A stretch of DNA of 64,000 nt from Lachnospiraceae bacterium M18-1 (GCA_000403295.2 KE159611.1:736767-800766), one strand, 5' to 3'. Positions 54,156-63,377 are shown, counted from the first letter of the stretch. Numbers and translations are program-made. Notes: a model not told the origin generated them from the letters alone.

Positions 54156-55007
54156 TTATATTGTGCTATGAATCAAAGAATGATAAATCTCCCGCTTCGG
54201 AATCCCCCGGTCTTTCGCCGCCTGCTTCATAGCCTCTTTGCGATCCATCCCCTGATCCAGGTACATCTGCACATGTTCCTCAATGCCCATCCCCTCCCAG
54301 CGGGATCTTTTTTCTTCGTCAACCTCTTCCCGGCTTTTTCCGGCGATTACAAGCACACATTCCCCCTTCGGTTCATTTGCCTCATAATAAGCCGCCGCCT
54401 CCCCCAGAGTCGTAAGAAATGCCGTCTCATGCCGCTTTGTCAGTTCCCGGCACACTGTCGCCGGCCGCATTTCACCCAGGCGCCCCGCAAGCAGCTTCAG
54501 CGTTTTCACCAGCCGATGAGGCGCCTCATATAAGATCATCGTCCGGGTCTCCCGCTCCAGCTCTTCCAGAACCTGCAGACGTTCCTTCTTATCAGAGGGA
54601 AGAAATGCCTCAAAAGCAAACCGTCTCGTCTCCCGCCCTGAAAGAGTCAGCGCCGTGATACACGCAGCCGGACCCGGAAGCGAAGTCACAGAAATCCCTG
54701 CCTCATAACACATTTTTACCAGCTCTTCCCCCGGATCCGAAATTCCCGGCGTTCCCGCATCCGTCACCAGCGCGATACTCTCTCCGCCCAGAATCCTTTC
54801 CACCAGCTTCCTGCCCTTCTCAAACTTGTTATACTCATGATAACTGGTCATGGGCGTCTGTATTTCAAAATGATTCAAAAGCTTGATGCTGTTGCGGGTA
54901 TCCTCCGCCGCGATCAGATCCACTTCCTTCAAAGTCCGGACGACCCGAAAAGTAATATCCTCCAGATTCCCTATGGGAGTCGCACATAAATATAACATTC
55001 CCGCCAT
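54156..55007 (-). CDS. rsmI: 16S rRNA (cytidine(1402)-2'-O)-methyltransferase
   Basis: 283 residues from the ATG at 55007 (AGAGGTG upstream; a GTG two codons earlier is possible). Tetrapyrrole-methylase fold: LYLCATPIGNLEDITFRVVRTL, EDTRNSIKLLNHF, ALVTDAGTPGISDPGEELV, SLPGPAACITALTLSG. With SAM it methylates C1402 of 16S rRNA. Last gene of the holB-ricT-trmN6-rsmI cluster. Confidence 0.95.
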   Translation of the reverse strand: MAGMLYLCATPIGNLEDITFRVVRTLKEVDLIAAEDTRNSIKLLNHFEIQTPMTSYHEYNKFEKGRKLVERILGGESIALVTDAGTPGISDPGEELVKMCYEAGISVTSLPGPAACITALTLSGRETRRFAFEAFLPSDKKERLQVLEELERETRTMILYEAPHRLVKTLKLLAGRLGEMRPATVCRELTKRHETAFLTTLGEAAAYYEANEPKGECVLVIAGKSREEVDEEKRSRWEGMGIEEHVQMYLDQGMDRKEAMKQAAKDRGIPKREIYHSLIHSTI

Positions 55008-55071
55008 AATCACACCTCTTCTAAAACAGCTGCCATAAATATTCTCTTCCAGGCAGAAATGCCGGGGCCAA

Positions 55072-55827
55072 TCAATACATCACCACCGGCGGTTCGATCG
55101 TCACTCTCGATTTTCCGCCTTTCATCCCTTCGATCAGCACCATGGTCGGCTCCTTGTCCACATAAGGATGCACAAACTGGATCCGCTTCGGTTCAATCTT
55201 ATATTTACACATCATATTCAGAATTTCCACCAGGCGGAACGGCTTATGTATCATATAAAATCTCCCCTTGCTCTCCGGCAGTATCCTGGAGCTTTCCCGC
55301 AGGATATCCTCCAGTGTGCAGAACACTTCATGCCGGGCGATCGTCCTGGCATCCGACATATTTTTCAGTCCGTGCTGCCCCCGCATATACGGAGGATTTG
55401 TCGTAATCACGTCAAAAGAGGCCGTTTTGAAAATCTCCGCCGCCTCTTTGATATCACCTGTTACAATATCGACTTTTTCCGAAATCCCGTTATACTCTAC
55501 GCTGCGCCTTGCCATGTCCGCGCTCTCCTCCTGGATCTCAAGCCCGGTAAAATGCGCTCCCTCTGTCTTAGCTTCCAGCAAAATAGGGATCACTCCAGTT
55601 CCTGTGCCTAAATCCAGCACACGCTCCCCCTTCTTCACCTTCACAAAATCTGTCAAAAGCACCGCGTCCACACCAAAACAAAATCTCTCCGGATCCTGGA
55701 TGATCATATATCCGCTGAGCTGCAGATCATCCAGGCGTTCCCCGGATTTCAAACATGTACCCACCATTTCTTTTCCTGTTGCCCCTCGCCCGGCGTCACC
55801 TGTTTGTATCAAACATGTATCTGTCAT
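55072..55827 (-). CDS. trmN6: tRNA1(Val) A37 N6-methyltransferase family protein
   Basis: 251 residues; its ATG overlaps the stop of ricT by 4 bp (ATGA). SAM-binding LDLGTGTGVIPILL and the N6-adenine catalytic motif NPPY (TTNPPYMRGQHG) are clear, with the YfiC-type start ERFCFGVDAVLLTDF. It probably methylates A37 of a tRNA. Operon with ricT and rsmI. Confidence 0.93.
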   Translation of the reverse strand: MTDTCLIQTGDAGRGATGKEMVGTCLKSGERLDDLQLSGYMIIQDPERFCFGVDAVLLTDFVKVKKGERVLDLGTGTGVIPILLEAKTEGAHFTGLEIQEESADMARRSVEYNGISEKVDIVTGDIKEAAEIFKTASFDVITTNPPYMRGQHGLKNMSDARTIARHEVFCTLEDILRESSRILPESKGRFYMIHKPFRLVEILNMMCKYKIEPKRIQFVHPYVDKEPTMVLIEGMKGGKSRVTIEPPVVMY

Positions 55828-56702
55828 TCCTTTTCCAGCTCCCCAAGCTCCTTCAGCTCTTCCTTGGATATCTTCTGCTTTTTGCGCCTCGGTTTAAAAC
55901 GAAGATCGTCCACGTGGTATTCCCGGATCTCCTTCTCGTCATTTTCCAGATTCACAACCACCTTCACCAGCTTACGAAGAACACTCAGGGAATGCACGGT
56001 TCCTTTCAGTCCGTCTGAAGTTGTCACACTGTCCCCTACGGACGGAAGATGACGGTTCAGTTCCTCATAAATCTCCTGCTCATTGGTCAGGCAGCACATC
56101 AGCCTGCCGCATACCCCGGAAATCTTCGTCGGATTCAGGGAAAGGTTCTGTTCCTTTGCCATCCGGATCGACACCGCCGAAAATTCCGACAGATACGTAC
56201 TGCAGCACAACGATCTGCCGCAGATTCCGATGCCGCCCCGGATCTTTGTCTCATCCCGCACCCCGATCTGTCTAAGCTCGATCCTGGTACGGAACACAGA
56301 AGCCAGATCCTTTACCAGATCCCGGAAATCAATCCGTCCGTCCGCAGTAAAATAAAACAGTACCTTATTATTGTCAAATGTATATTCCGCATCGATCAGC
56401 TTCATTTCCAGCCCATGCTTCTGAATCTTCTCCTGGCAGATCTGAAATGCTTCTTTTTCCTTTTCCTTATTCTTTTCCACAGTACGCCTGTCCTGATCCG
56501 TTGCAAGCCGGATCACAGACTTCAAAGGCTGAACTACCTCTTCATCGTTGACATCCTTGGGACCGCTGACTACCCATCCATATTCCACACCCCGGGCAGT
56601 CTCAACAATCACATAGCTTCCCTGCTCAATCTGAAACTTTCCCGGCGAAAAGAAGTAAACCTTCCCCGCCGTCCGGAAGCGCACGCCAATCACTTTTGTC
56701 AT
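55824..56702 (-). CDS. ricT: PSP1-domain protein RicT (YaaT)
   Basis: 292 residues. PSP1 domain with the cysteine motifs CGRSLCCSTYL and CGRLMCCL that in Bacillus help bind Fe-S clusters in the RicAFT complex, which affects RNase Y action and sporulation. C-terminal tail is highly basic (RFKPRRKKQKISKEELKEL). Lies between holB and trmN6, the conserved Firmicutes order. Confidence 0.94.
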   Translation of the reverse strand: MTKVIGVRFRTAGKVYFFSPGKFQIEQGSYVIVETARGVEYGWVVSGPKDVNDEEVVQPLKSVIRLATDQDRRTVEKNKEKEKEAFQICQEKIQKHGLEMKLIDAEYTFDNNKVLFYFTADGRIDFRDLVKDLASVFRTRIELRQIGVRDETKIRGGIGICGRSLCCSTYLSEFSAVSIRMAKEQNLSLNPTKISGVCGRLMCCLTNEQEIYEELNRHLPSVGDSVTTSDGLKGTVHSLSVLRKLVKVVVNLENDEKEIREYHVDDLRFKPRRKKQKISKEELKELGELEKE

Positions 56703-56741
56703 ACTTTCTATTCTCCTTAAAATGCAAAATCTTAATCTTAT

Positions 56742-57737
56742 CTAATTTTCTTTAATTGTCAATAACAGCAGTTCTATGGTAAGTTCAAAATTTACATTTG
56801 CTTTCAGCCGGGCCTTTGCAGTCTCAAGAGCATTCAGGATGATACCAATTCCCTCATATGAACTCTTGCTCGCCCGCTCCTTAATATACTTCAGCTGGTC
56901 GGAAAAAACGACCCTGTCCACACTCAGCGTTGCCTTATATATCAGTACATCCCGATACCAAATTGAGATCATATCAAAATAATCATTGATATCCAGCTTA
57001 AATTCCGAACACTTTTTCACAGCCTCAATCAGTTCCGCTGTCTCCATCTCATTGATATCACGCAGCAAATGCACGATTTCTTCTTTAATATCATTAAAAT
57101 GCTCAGAACTGGCAAGTGAGATTGCCTTTCCCATATTTCCCTGTGCAAATGCGGCACAGATATCTGCTTTATAATCCGGAATCTCCATCTGTTCCATCAA
57201 ATACTTTTTTATCAGCTGATCCTTGATATTGCGGAGCTTTAAGATCACACATCTGGACCGGATCGTAGGAAGCAGTATTTCCGCATTTTCTGTCAAAAGG
57301 ATAATGACCGCGTACTCCGGCGGCTCCTCAATTGTTTTCAGAAGCGCATTCTGCGCCTGCACGCTCATCTTGTCCGCATGCGGAACAATATAAATCTTAT
57401 ACTTGCTGGAATACGGCCTGATAACAATATCATTATTCAGCTGTGTCCTGATTTCTTCCACGCCGATCGTGTTCGGCTTCTCGTGTCTGATAAAAATGAT
57501 ATCCGGATGATTACCGCTCATCGCCTTTCTGCAGGAATGGCACGTACCACAGGCATCTCCTTCAGAATCCCGATTCTCGCACTGCAGATCCATTGCAAAA
57601 AAATCCGCCAGAAGCCGTTTTCCGGATCCCTTCTCTCCATTCAAAATATATGCATGAGAAACCTGATCTGAAGCCGAAACATTTTCTATATACCGGATGA
57701 TATTCTTATGTCCGACAATTTCCTTAAACCCACTCAT
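56742..57737 (-). CDS. holB: DNA polymerase III delta' subunit
   Basis: 331 residues. Clamp-loader AAA+ fold: NGEKGSGKRLLADFFA (P-loop), a zinc site CENRDSEGDACGTCHSCRKA, VPHADKMSVQAQNALLKTIEEPP (Walker B-like and sensor 1) and a C-terminal helical domain. Delta' is the wrench of the clamp loader and does not need to hydrolyse ATP. First gene of the cluster; 258 bp upstream are AT-rich without a gene. Confidence 0.95.
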   Translation of the reverse strand: MSGFKEIVGHKNIIRYIENVSASDQVSHAYILNGEKGSGKRLLADFFAMDLQCENRDSEGDACGTCHSCRKAMSGNHPDIIFIRHEKPNTIGVEEIRTQLNNDIVIRPYSSKYKIYIVPHADKMSVQAQNALLKTIEEPPEYAVIILLTENAEILLPTIRSRCVILKLRNIKDQLIKKYLMEQMEIPDYKADICAAFAQGNMGKAISLASSEHFNDIKEEIVHLLRDINEMETAELIEAVKKCSEFKLDINDYFDMISIWYRDVLIYKATLSVDRVVFSDQLKYIKERASKSSYEGIGIILNALETAKARLKANVNFELTIELLLLTIKEN

Positions 57738-57995
57738 TTTATCACCTGCTGTCTTTTATCTTTTCATGTAAAAAATGATCGCATCATTCATCTCCGCACG
57801 GGAAATATCTATAAAATATCCATACTGAACAATGACTGCGAATTAACTTATCTCATACCTTTTTCCCTTATCTGCCCTATCAGTATAACATATAATTCCT
57901 TATTAACATACTTTTTTATAAATTTTGTGAAAAAAATAATGGAAATTGTGAAAAACAGCAATAAACTATCCTGATAACTTCATTTGTATTTTTTC

Positions 57996-58613
57996 TTAAC
58001 ACTTATGAAATCCCCCGCTGATACTTTTTATATACTGGAAAATCTCTTCTACACATTCCTCAAAATCTACATTCTGAAATCTTTTTTTTATCCCCCTTGT
58101 TTTCAGGTTTTCTTCTGAAAAATCTTCAGAATCTGCCAAAAATCTTCTGCACATCTCCGTATATTTCGGATTAAACTGCCGGCGCTCCCGTTCCACCGCC
58201 CTCGAAAGTCTCAGTCCATCTTCTACCTCAACATAGATGGGAACTACATTTTCTAATCCAAAATATGTCGTCATTGCCGCATAAGATTCTAAAGTCCCGA
58301 TTGCAAGATAATGGAATTTCTCCAGATCAATCTGCCCGTCATCTGCAGTAAAATATTTCCAAATACCGCATATCGTATCATAAGACCGCAGCTCGATCAC
58401 TCGTTTCTTCTCCTGCATTCCACGCAAAAATTCCTCATTTACAAAATGATATTCCACACCTTCTGTCTCGTTTTCCCGAATCGGCCTTGTGGTATATAAT
58501 ACAATATCCTTCAAACCAGGAATTTTCTTTTTTAACTCCTTAAAAATGGAATCTTTTCCAGAAGCGCTTTTTCCCATGATATAATAAATTTTTCCCACTT
58601 TTTTCTTCCTCAA
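57996..58613 (-). CDS. Guanylate-kinase-like protein
   Basis: 205 residues from a TTG 6 bp after the decarboxylase stop; an ATG at 58577 is the alternative. P-loop GKSASGKDS, then YTTRPIRENETEGVEYHFVNEEFL, which is the GMP-binding region of Gmk. The lid and C-terminal part are shortened and unusual (ERERRQFNPKYTEMCRRFLADSEDF). It may phosphorylate GMP, or be a specialised paralogue, since the canonical gmk normally lies with rpoZ. Coupled to the decarboxylase gene. Confidence 0.82.
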   Translation of the reverse strand: MRKKKVGKIYYIMGKSASGKDSIFKELKKKIPGLKDIVLYTTRPIRENETEGVEYHFVNEEFLRGMQEKKRVIELRSYDTICGIWKYFTADDGQIDLEKFHYLAIGTLESYAAMTTYFGLENVVPIYVEVEDGLRLSRAVERERRQFNPKYTEMCRRFLADSEDFSEENLKTRGIKKRFQNVDFEECVEEIFQYIKSISGGFHKC

Positions 58614-58619
58614 TCCATA

Positions 58620-60488
58620 TCATCTATATGTTTTTATCTTCCTGTCATAATTCAGCCCTTCTATTTCAAAGCCCATATCCTTATATTTCTGTAGAAGTGC
58701 TATAACCTCTTCCGATATTTTTTCTCCTGGAACGATCAAAGGAATACCTGGGGGATATAAATATGCAAATTCCATAGATATCCTCCCTGCACACTGCTCC
58801 CAGGGCAAAACACGGATTTCCTGCATATCTATTTTATCCATAGATTCCATTTCTGCACAAGTAAAAATTTGTTCCAGTCTTGGAAGTCCTATAGGTGACT
58901 GACTGAGATTTTTCCCTTCCTTATCATTCATATCAATCTGTTCCAACTCTAAAATTCCCATAGAGACCTGACTGAGATTTTTTTCATCCTTATCATTCAT
59001 ATCAATCTGTTCCAACTCTAAAATTCCCATAGAGACCTGACTGAGATTTTTTTCATCCTTATCATTCATATCAATCTGTTCCAACTCTAAAATTCCCATA
59101 GAGACCTGACTGAGATTTTTTTCATCCTTATCATTCATATCAATCTGTTCCAACTCTAAAATTTCTATAGATGCCTGACTGAGATTTTTTTCATCCTTAT
59201 CATTCATATCAATCTGTTCCAACTCTAAAATTTCTATAGATGCCTGACTGAAATTCTTTCCCTCATTCAAAATATTTCCAAAGGAATAGTTTTCCTCTTC
59301 CAATTCATTATCAATCTCAGACAAAGCCCGGATAAGCCTCTGAAACCCTTCTTTCGTATCTCCGACCGAAGTCATTGCCAGTACATAACTCCCTGCGGCC
59401 ATCTCCATCTGTAAATGATATTTATTCAAAAGTATCTCATATAATTCTCTTCCAAAATACTTTGTATTTTTAACAGAAATAACAATTTTTGAATAATCAA
59501 AGTTTTCTGTCTCTAAAATCTGCAGATGCCGCAATTTCTTCAATTGCACTCTGGTTTCTTTCAACATTTCAACATATTTATCAAAATCATCAGCCATATT
59601 CCCACTCTTCAGCCACTGTACGCATGAATCAATCCCCGCCATCAGTACATACGATGGACTGCTGCTCTGAAGAATATGAAGATACTTTCTGATTTTTTCT
59701 CTGTCTGCTATATTCCCATTCATATGGATCAATGCCGTCTGTGTCAGAGAAGGGAGCGTCTTGTGTATACTGTGGATAACTACATCAGCCCCTTTTGTAT
59801 TTGCATTTTTGGGAAAATAAGTATGAAATCCAAAATGTGCACCATGTGCTTCGTCCACAATTAAAGGAATATCATAAGAATGCACTATTTTGGCAATCTT
59901 TTCTATATCCGAAACCACACCGTCATATGTAGGAGATGTAATCACCACAGCCTGGATTTTCTTCCTTTCGCCATGCAGATCTTTCTGGTTTTCCGTTATA
60001 GCTTCCTTATCTATATAGTCAGGGTCAGTTTCAAATAAGTATCTGTCCCTATCTAAGATGTCCTGTACATCCTTTGGATTTATTTGACCATTTAACTCCT
60101 GTTCCTTATAAAATAACGGATATACATATTCAGGTTCTAATTCATTCATATATACTGCATGATATACTGATTTATGGCAATTTCTTGCCATTAAAATCCG
60201 ATCGCCCCGCCGTGTGCATCCCAGGATTGCACTCAATATTCCAACTGTACTTCCATTGATCAAAAAATGAGTCTCTTCTCCATGAAATACTTGTGCTGCC
60301 CGTTCCTGTGCCTTCTTTAGCATCCCTTTTGCATGATGCAGATCATCAAACCCCTCTATTTCCGTTATATCAATTTCATATGGAAGTCCAACTCCCGTCA
60401 AATTCTTATTCCTCTTATGCCCCGGCATATGAAATCCATAATGATCAGAATGAGAATATTCTCTCAATTCTCCATACAAGTTTTTCAT
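58620..60488 (-). CDS. Orn/Lys/Arg decarboxylase with in-frame repeat insertion
   Basis: 622 residues behind GGGGAAG. Fold-type I PLP decarboxylase: YGFHMPGHKRNKN, FLINGSTVGILSAI, VDEAHGAHFGFH and the PLP lysine in VIHSIHKTLPSLTQT. Family members of this branch have about 480 residues; the excess is an inserted acidic array of 23-residue repeats at about 409-523 between the large and C-terminal domains. It makes a polyamine or cadaverine from a basic amino acid; the substrate cannot be told. Operon with the Gmk-like gene and the holB cluster. Confidence 0.92.
   Translation of the reverse strand: MKNLYGELREYSHSDHYGFHMPGHKRNKNLTGVGLPYEIDITEIEGFDDLHHAKGMLKKAQERAAQVFHGEETHFLINGSTVGILSAILGCTRRGDRILMARNCHKSVYHAVYMNELEPEYVYPLFYKEQELNGQINPKDVQDILDRDRYLFETDPDYIDKEAITENQKDLHGERKKIQAVVITSPTYDGVVSDIEKIAKIVHSYDIPLIVDEAHGAHFGFHTYFPKNANTKGADVVIHSIHKTLPSLTQTALIHMNGNIADREKIRKYLHILQSSSPSYVLMAGIDSCVQWLKSGNMADDFDKYVEMLKETRVQLKKLRHLQILETENFDYSKIVISVKNTKYFGRELYEILLNKYHLQMEMAAGSYVLAMTSVGDTKEGFQRLIRALSEIDNELEEENYSFGNILNEGKNFSQASIEILELEQIDMNDKDEKNLSQASIEILELEQIDMNDKDEKNLSQVSMGILELEQIDMNDKDEKNLSQVSMGILELEQIDMNDKDEKNLSQVSMGILELEQIDMNDKEGKNLSQSPIGLPRLEQIFTCAEMESMDKIDMQEIRVLPWEQCAGRISMEFAYLYPPGIPLIVPGEKISEEVIALLQKYKDMGFEIEGLNYDRKIKTYR
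58921..59265. repeat. 69-bp tandem repeat, five units, inside the decarboxylase gene
   Basis: Units start at 58921, 58990, 59059, 59128 and 59197. The three nearest the 3' end encode SQVSMGILELEQIDMN, the two others SQASIEILELEQIDMN, so each half spreads from its own parent. A degenerate sixth unit (58850-58920) lies next to them. All keep the frame. Confidence 0.95.
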
Positions 60489-60670
60489 ATACTTCCCCTT
60501 TACTTTTTCTTCCTAATATTTGCTTGAATCATATCATTTTGTTTATAAAAAGAGAACATACTTTTTGTGAAAGCCCTCTATTTTCGGCGTTGTTCAATGA
60601 TTTTGTGTATTACCTGTGTATGATTCAGTATATTGTAACACAGGAAATGTTGAGCACGCTGAACTAATCA

Positions 60671-60800
60671 TTTACAAATGAACAAAACAATGTTATAATC
60701 TTAAACATAAAAGGAGTAACCGCCCACAAAGTGGTTGACCTCCGTTATAGGGTTATAATCCTACCTGCACGGCCAAGTACAAGGTAGGATTATTTATTTT
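60671..60800 (+). ncRNA. Candidate antitoxin RNA with its own promoter
   Basis: Promoter TTTACA (60671-60676), 17 bp, TATAAT (60694-60699). The predicted RNA of about 90 nt from about 60706 contains the hairpin CCGCCCACAAAGTGGTTGACC and ends at the stem ATAATCCTACCT/AGGTAGGATTAT (60755-60793) with TTTATTTT. It runs toward and overlaps the 3' end of the small toxin gene on the other strand, as in type I systems. Confidence 0.7.
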
Positions 60801-60889
60801 CGCTTGTTGTTCCTATCAATATAGGCAAGCAGCGCTATCAGGAACGTACCACCCAGAAATAGCAGGGTTAAAACTTCGTATGTATCCAT
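60794..60889 (-). CDS. Small holin-like toxin peptide (type I TA candidate)
   Basis: 31 residues: MDTYEVLTLLFLGGTF followed by LIALLAYIDRNNKRK, with GGGAGGTGG 5 nt before the ATG. One membrane helix with a charged, lysine/asparagine-rich tail matches the putative holin-like toxin family (Hol-Tox) of Firmicutes. Longer frames here are not needed. Its stop codon touches the hairpin shared with the antisense RNA. Expected to act at the inner membrane. Confidence 0.8.
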   Translation of the reverse strand: MDTYEVLTLLFLGGTFLIALLAYIDRNNKRK

Positions 60890-61068
60890 CTGCACCACCT
60901 CCCCTCTTTTCCAAGTGTAGGGAGGTTTTCCACCTTGTAACACGATTACTCCATGGTAAGATTCTACCATATATGTTCCCTTCTGACAACTCATATAACG
61001 TCCATATAGCCATGAAAAAAGCAGTAGCAAGGATTTCCACGGCTACTGCTTCCATTTGTGTATATGGG

Positions 61069-61293
61069 CTACTCCGCTTTTAGTAGATCAATTGCATTCA
61101 ACAATAATTCTATTAACTCCTGATTCCCCTTGTTGGCTGCCAGATCCACGGATACCGTTTTCTCCATGTGTATCCCCTCATCATTTGACCATGACGGCCT
61201 GGATACTGACAGGCGCATATTTTCTCGGTATAACCTCGATTCACCGCCCTGGACTTTGGCAAACTCAGGCTGCTCCTTTTCATAAAATTTCAT
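61069..61293 (-). CDS. Small phage-type protein, unknown function
   Basis: 74 residues from the ATG at 61293, behind AGAGGTTG; overlaps the end of the sigma-like gene by 14 bp. MKFYEKEQPEFAKVQGG opens it and ANKGNQELIELLLNAIDLLKAE closes it. No domain is recognised. Likely part of the prophage remnant. Confidence 0.65.
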   Translation of the reverse strand: MKFYEKEQPEFAKVQGGESRLYRENMRLSVSRPSWSNDEGIHMEKTVSVDLAANKGNQELIELLLNAIDLLKAE

Positions 61294-61738
61294 TTTCTTC
61301 AACCTCTTTCTTCTTCCCATGCAGGAAGCTGCTGTATCTCTTATCGAATTCCGCAAGCGCTTTTTTATGTACATCAAGCACGAAATTATATGACCGCCCC
61401 ATTTCCTGGGATGCCTGCTTTATGGTCTTGCCCCGAATGTAGACTTTAAATAGCACCTGCATATAATTTACATCATGCATATGCCGGATCATCTTCATGA
61501 TGTTGTTTTCCCTTTTCCAGAGAACAGAATACAGCCTGTCGATCTCTTCGTCCAGGCTTCTGGCATTCGTCACGCCGTCACCCACCATATCGGCCGTTGT
61601 ACTGGTCTGAACTTTGATACGGTCTACTGGTACGGTGATAGATGAAGCCCTTTCCAGAAAATATTGCTTGGACTCCTGAAGCTGTGCGATCTCCCTCTTT
61701 ATCGAATGCGGACTTCCTAAATACCTCTGTGCTTTCAT
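61280..61738 (-). CDS. DUF1492/ArpU-like phage sigma-related regulator
   Basis: 152 residues from the ATG at 61738, behind GAGGGT. Helical N-terminus (IKREIAQLQESKQYFLERA) and a C-terminal sigma-region-4-like HTH (VLFKVYIRGKTIKQASQEMGRSYNFVLDVHKKALAEF). Such proteins control late genes in Firmicutes phages. Here it is left in a broken prophage. Confidence 0.78.
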   Translation of the reverse strand: MKAQRYLGSPHSIKREIAQLQESKQYFLERASSITVPVDRIKVQTSTTADMVGDGVTNARSLDEEIDRLYSVLWKRENNIMKMIRHMHDVNYMQVLFKVYIRGKTIKQASQEMGRSYNFVLDVHKKALAEFDKRYSSFLHGKKKEVEENEIL

Positions 61739-61756
61739 GCCGCTACCCTCTTTCAT

Positions 61757-61906
61757 TCAGAATCTTTTCCAACTTCGAAGCCATTCACCGATCATAAATG
61801 TAAGGTGTCTGGTTTCCTTTTGCCGTTTGCGCTTACTCTTTGAAGCACGCTTGATCGCAATCCCTGCAGTCGGATCCGTATAACCTTCGCTGTTTTTATA
61901 TTTCAT
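61757..61906 (-). CDS. Small basic phage-type protein
   Basis: 49 residues from the ATG at 61906, starting MKYKNSEGYTDPTAGIA and rich in K/R in its middle. It lies 18 bp before the DUF1492 gene. Short proteins with this start are often seen beside ArpU-type genes in clostridial phages. No function is assigned. Confidence 0.6.
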   Translation of the reverse strand: MKYKNSEGYTDPTAGIAIKRASKSKRKRQKETRHLTFMIGEWLRSWKRF

Positions 61907-61981
61907 GCTGCTTAAACTCCACCTTCCAAAAATGCCCCGGACAATCGGAGGAAAGAAAGCCCGGAGCACCTTTATCAATAA

Positions 61982-62808
61982 TTAGACTGTTGCCACATTC
62001 TCCTGGTAATAAATAGCCTTGGCTTTATTATCCAGTACAAAAGCATCATAGCAGATCCGACCCTCTACCAATGAACCACTGATACCCGGCGGATCCTGAT
62101 GAATCTTATAATCTTCCAGTTTTGTAGGCGCTACCGTTGCGCATGGATGGACGATCATGAATCCAAAATTATCCGGAAGCCTGGAAGCCGGAACCTTGAT
62201 TACGCTGGCCCCGTCCAGATTAGCAATGACACCTTTCACTCTCATGTCATTGCCGATGTCTGTCTCCATTGTGATATTCCTGCACTGCTTCATCAGCAGG
62301 TAAACATCTGGTGTTACTGTAATAATACGCCCGGTTTCCGGCGCTTCTGCATTATCCAGTTCAGCATTTCCTTTGATGATCTCCAGATAAATATTCTCTT
62401 TGGTCAGCGTGACAGCCTCCGGCTTATGCCCCGCCTTGGCACACATCACGCTGTAGGTATAAGAATCCACTTCCGGAATAACAACCTCACGCTGCTGCCT
62501 TGCCAATGCAGATGCCCCCTGTAACTGCTGCTTTGTCTCATCAGTATCCAGTTTATCAATCGCAAATGTGAACGAGCGATCTTTTGTCAGTGTCATTTCT
62601 TCCGTAGTAGCATCAAGCCCCTGGATCTGGCCATACCGGGAATTATTCTCACCTGTACCGGCCCTGTCGTAGTCGTTCATAGTTGCCGTAGTTACCTTAT
62701 ACACTTTAATAGTGTGCGCCCCTGTCCAGTCAAAATCATTGTTTGTCAGGAGCGACTTTTTACTTTCCGCTGTAAATTTTTCATCAACATACGGTTCAAA
62801 TTTTGTTG
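61982..62808 (-). pseudogene. Phage major capsid protein, 5' end lost
   Basis: The frame is open from about 62808 through KFEPYVDEKFTAES, TNNDFDWTGAHTIKVYKVTTATMNDYDRAG and on to the stop at 61982. It has the N-terminal arm and long E-loop expected of HK97-like capsid proteins of Firmicutes phages. There is no start codon in front: the reading begins inside the end of the scaffold fragment. Only about 10-15 N-terminal codons seem missing. Not expected to be made unless from an internal GTG (62704). Confidence 0.75.
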
Positions 62809-62963
62809 CTCAATTCTTCTTCCCTTTTATTCAATGCAGATTCATTGCTTGCTTTTGCTTCCGCCAGCCTTTTGCTGACAATAGCATTTACCTGCTCTTG
62901 TGTAAAGGTCTTTTCCTGCTGTGTCTCCGGCGCAGTCCCGTTTGTGTTCTGATTATCCATCAT
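62796..62963 (-). pseudogene. Phage scaffold protein fragment fused to capsid gene
   Basis: 55 residues from an ATG at 62963 behind GGGAG. QEKTFTQEQVNAIVSKRLAEAKA is typical of the N-terminus of DUF4355 scaffolding proteins, which usually have 180-200 residues. After LSNKI a TGA falls where the sequence enters the capsid reading frame, so a deletion joined the two genes out of frame. Confidence 0.8.
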
Positions 62964-63009
62964 AATAAAATTCTCCCTTCCGTTTTACGTCCCAGGTGGA
63001 CTATTTAGC

Positions 63010-63040
63010 AAATAAAAAAACACCGATAAATCGGTATTCT
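63010..63040 (-). terminator. Terminator on the minus strand after the tRNA cluster
   Basis: ACCGAT/ATCGGT stem with a TTTTTTT run on the minus strand; it would stop transcription coming from the rRNA-tRNA operon before the prophage remnant. Confidence 0.7.
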
Positions 63041-63050
63041 AATTCATAAA

Positions 63051-63142
63051 GTATACCCAAGGGCACCCCATCATGGCCATACGGCCGTTTCACAATGTAT
63101 ACCCAAGGGCACCCCATCATGGCCATACAGCCGTTTCATAAT
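63051..63142. repeat. 46-bp tandem duplication
   Basis: Two units (63051-63096, 63097-63142), GTATACCCAAGGGCACCCCA..., differing at two or three bases, in the gap between the prophage remnant and tRNA-Phe. Each contains a GGCCATACGGCC inverted repeat. Confidence 0.88.
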
Positions 63143-63178
63143 ATATAGCTACTTAACTAATTTTTTACATAAAAAAAA

Positions 63179-63251
<73 letters not shown>

Positions 63252-63272
63252 ATATGACTTATGTAGCCATGA

Positions 63273-63347
<75 letters not shown>

Positions 63348-63377
63348 ATATTCAATTATATGTTCCTTTTAGAACAA

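Noticed and set aside
58874..59265. Repeat array considered as CRISPR
   Set aside because: Units are contiguous 69-mers in a coding frame without spacers.
60816..61055. 79-codon frame overlapping the toxin gene
   Set aside because: No ribosome site and poor protein features; the 31-codon frame has both.
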